In this document: one piece after another, positions 13,702 to 15,337 of the stretch | How the letters are laid out: every line of letters starts with the position of its first letter | How positions within the stretch are numbered: the stretch's first letter is position 1 | Source of the DNA: Chthoniobacterales bacterium | Lineage (GTDB): Bacteria > Verrucomicrobiota > Verrucomicrobiia > Chthoniobacterales > UBA10450 | Assembly (NCBI GenBank): GCA_013695905.1 | Contig: JACCZQ010000181.1 | Coordinates: 1-15,337, forward strand | DNA length: 15,337 nucleotides | Reading direction: 5' to 3' | The notes under the pieces: generated by a model | What the model saw: the letters and a program-made list of their open reading frames with translations, nothing else | Told to the model about the DNA's origin: nothing | Database searches by the model: none | Program-made: the position numbers and the translations under genes

Positions 13702-13866
13702 TGTCATCGCGAACCGCGCAGACGGAGAGGGATCTCACGCCCGCAGTGTGCGCTTTCCGTTATCTTGAACCCCAGCCACGCCAACAGTGTCGTTGGAAGG
13801 CCCCCCGAAAAGTATCCCGGTGACCATGCGAGAGATCCCTCGCCGTCTGCGCGGCTCGGGATGACA
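13702..13866. mobile_element. MITE-like element with 37-base inverted ends
   Basis: The left end (13702-13738) reads tgtcatcgcgaaccgcgcag and ends gagggatctcac. The reverse complement of the right end (13830-13866) begins tgtcatcccgagccgcgcag and ends gagggatctctc. The two arms are 37 bases long and differ at only a few positions. Between them are 91 bases with an inner stem ccaac-agtgtc-gttgg. The whole 165-base unit has no transposase and no credible gene. Elements ending in GTCATCC..GAGGGATCT are widespread in environmental bacterial genomes and are presumably moved in trans. It fills most of the gap (13663-13898) between the glycosyltransferase and the epimerase. I see no clear target duplication. 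Confidence 0.8.
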
Positions 13867-13898
13867 TGCTGTCAGAACAATTAGACCTCTGAGAATCT

Positions 13899-15038
13899 AT
13901 GACCAATCAGACCAAGAACGGCAAGCGGGCGCTCGTCACCGGCGGCGCGGGCTTAATCGGGTCGCACATTACCGACCTGCTTGTGCGCGAAGGCTGGAAA
14001 GTCCGCATCTTCGACAACCTGGAGCCAAACACCCACAAACACGGCCAGCCACCGTGGGTGAATGCCGACGCCGAGTTCGTGCAAGGCGACATGCGCAACC
14101 GGGAGGAGATCGGCGCGGCCCTGCGCGACATCGACGTTGTGTTTCACGAAGCGGCCTACGGCGGCTACATGCCCGGCATCGTCAAATACGTTGACGTGAA
14201 CAGCCTCGGCACCGCGCAAATGCTAGAGGTGATCCGTGAAGAGAATCTGCCGGTGAAGAAGATCGTCGTCGCTTCTTCGCAGGCCGTTTACAGCGAAGGC
14301 GCCGGTGAATGCCCGGAGCACGGCCTCGTCTTCCCAAACGTGCGCCCGGTGGAGCAGCTCCGCGCCGGCGATTGGACGGTGCGCTGCCCCATCTGCAACG
14401 CCGCCACGAAAAGCGTGCCGACGCCGGAGAGCGCCCCCGTCGGCGGCGAGACAGTTTACGGCCTCACAAAAGTCGATCAGGAGAAGCTGGTGCTGCTCTG
14501 GGGCAAACAGGCCGGCATTCCGACCGTGGCGCTGCGGTATTCCTGCACCTACGGACCACGCCAATCGATCTTCAATCCCTACACCGGCGTCATCGCGATC
14601 TTCTGCACCCGCCTGCTCAACAACCTCCCGCCCGTCGTTTACGAAGATGGTGAACAAACCCGCGACTTCTCCTTCGTGGAAGACATCGCGCGTGCGAATC
14701 TCCTCGCCGCGGAGACGGATCAACTCGACGGCCTCCCCGTCAATGTCGGCAGCGGCAAGGGCGTTCCGATTCGCGAAGTGGCGGAACAAATCTCCGACGC
14801 GCTCGGGATTCCCATTCCCGCCGAAACGAAGGGTGAATTCCGCCCCGGCGAGATGCGTCACCTCACCAGCGGCACCGAGCGCGCCCGCGCGGCTGGCTAC
14901 CAGCCGCAGGTGGACCTGGCGGAGGGCATCGGCCGCTACCTCGATTGGATCCGCACCCAATCCGACGTGAAGGATTACTTCAGCGAAGCAGAGACCCTTC
15001 TGCGCGCCAAAGGCATCGTCCACAGCGTCGCAAAATAG
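13899..15038 (+). CDS. NAD-dependent epimerase/dehydratase, dTDP-L-rhamnose 4-epimerase-like
   Basis: This 379-residue enzyme is an extended short-chain dehydrogenase (SDR) acting on nucleotide sugars in the cytoplasm. The NAD-binding GGAGLIGS is at 15-22, the acidic cofactor-binding region at FDNLEP (38-43), the catalytic SSQAVY at 126-131 and YGLTK (Y-x3-K) at 187-191. Between them is an insertion with Cys138, His141, Cys163 and Cys166 (ECPEHG ... RCPIC), then PTPE. This insertion, together with YSCTYGPRQS, NPYTGVIAIF and YEDGEQTRDF, matches the subgroup annotated dTDP-L-rhamnose 4-epimerase, which interconverts dTDP-L-rhamnose and dTDP-6-deoxy-L-talose. The exact sugar is inferred from resemblance; UDP-glucose 4-epimerases lack the insertion. 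The start (ATG 13899) follows the MITE by 32 bases. It points to surface polysaccharide synthesis; no rml genes are in the window. Confidence 0.8.
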   Translation: MTNQTKNGKRALVTGGAGLIGSHITDLLVREGWKVRIFDNLEPNTHKHGQPPWVNADAEFVQGDMRNREEIGAALRDIDVVFHEAAYGGYMPGIVKYVDVNSLGTAQMLEVIREENLPVKKIVVASSQAVYSEGAGECPEHGLVFPNVRPVEQLRAGDWTVRCPICNAATKSVPTPESAPVGGETVYGLTKVDQEKLVLLWGKQAGIPTVALRYSCTYGPRQSIFNPYTGVIAIFCTRLLNNLPPVVYEDGEQTRDFSFVEDIARANLLAAETDQLDGLPVNVGSGKGVPIREVAEQISDALGIPIPAETKGEFRPGEMRHLTSGTERARAAGYQPQVDLAEGIGRYLDWIRTQSDVKDYFSEAETLLRAKGIVHSVAK

Positions 15039-15083
15039 CCGCCGCGCGCTTGCGCAGGTGCGGCTCTCACGCGACGCCTTTAC

Positions 15084-15337
15084 ATGGCGACTTCCGCTCC
15101 CGGCGCACTGCCCGATTTCGCCGACCCGATCGCCAACCACGCGCGGAGTGATCTCCCGCTCCTGGTCGATGACATGACGGTGAGCGCCGCGCTCGACCGC
15201 ATTCGCGCGGAAGGCGTGGGTGAGCGCGTCATCTACTTTTACGCCGTCGATCAGAATCGAAAACTCACCGGCGTGGTGCCGACGCGGCGACTGCTCACCG
15301 CGCCGCTCGAGGCGCGCGTATCCGAGATCATGATCCC
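15084..15337 (+). CDS. CBS-domain protein, N-terminal fragment (MgtE-type transporter possible)
   Basis: The frame starts at ATG 15084, 45 bases after the epimerase stop, and is still open at the window edge (84 full codons). It begins MATSAPGALPDFADPIANHA, then has VDDMTVSAALDRIRAEGVGE, IYFYAVDQNRKLTGVVPTRR and LLTAPLEARVSEIMIP. This is a CBS motif with the 'yv.D..g.L.GvvptR.LL.a....v.eiM' pattern of magnesium-transporter (MgtE) and related CBS proteins. The second CBS domain and any membrane part lie outside the window, so transporter identity is only a guess. Confidence 0.75.
   Translation, partial: MATSAPGALPDFADPIANHARSDLPLLVDDMTVSAALDRIRAEGVGERVIYFYAVDQNRKLTGVVPTRRLLTAPLEARVSEIMI

Noticed and set aside
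13672..13884. 70-codon plus-strand frame
   Set aside because: It is almost entirely the inverted-repeat element and its composition is not protein-like.

Overview
The window is GC-rich and densely packed with genes. Many genes touch or overlap, and Shine-Dalgarno sequences are mostly poor. The gene mix (PrmC and MurA side by side, a DUF4870 protein, a YegS-type lipid kinase, a GT-C membrane protein, agmatine deiminase, a secreted cyclase) and the interspersed repeats fit an environmental Gram-negative bacterium. My best guess is Verrucomicrobiota, possibly a soil lineage. That placement rests on overall resemblance, not on a marker gene, and is an inference.

Layout. Positions 1-148 hold the C-terminal end of an Uma2-like protein. 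From 183 to 7047 there is one long co-directional run on the plus strand: a large membrane protein of unknown function, prmC, murA, a DUF4870 protein, then a lipid kinase, a calcineurin-like phosphoesterase and a PAP2 phosphatase that touch or overlap one another. After a 140-base gap come a GT-C-type membrane glycosyltransferase (7188-8924), a hexapeptide acyltransferase (8962-9537) and an agmatine deiminase (9626-10681). The minus strand then carries a 49-residue membrane protein (10662-10811) and a secreted metal-dependent cyclase (10908-11774). A 275-base divergent gap (11775-12049) follows. On the plus strand again are a SAM methyltransferase, a DUF2064/TIGR04282-type glycosyltransferase, a MITE-like inverted-repeat element (13702-13866), a dTDP-L-rhamnose 4-epimerase-like enzyme (13899-15038) and the start of a CBS-domain protein cut by the window edge.

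How the genes relate. murA (peptidoglycan precursor synthesis), the lipid kinase/phosphatase trio, the GT-C enzyme, the acyltransferase and the sugar epimerase all point to cell-envelope and glycan work. prmC serves translation termination. No phage, CRISPR array, secretion system, tRNA or rRNA was seen. This is mostly ordinary chromosomal sequence.

The less ordinary content is small repeat material. There is a heptamer tandem repeat read in frame inside prmC, and a run of four adjacent hairpins that supplies the start of the methyltransferase reading frame. There is also a complete MITE with 37-base inverted ends, and a DnaA-box-containing hairpin in the divergent gap. I did not find a convincing new multi-gene system. 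The best candidates for a second look are these repeat-derived coding insertions and the tiny conserved-looking membrane protein.
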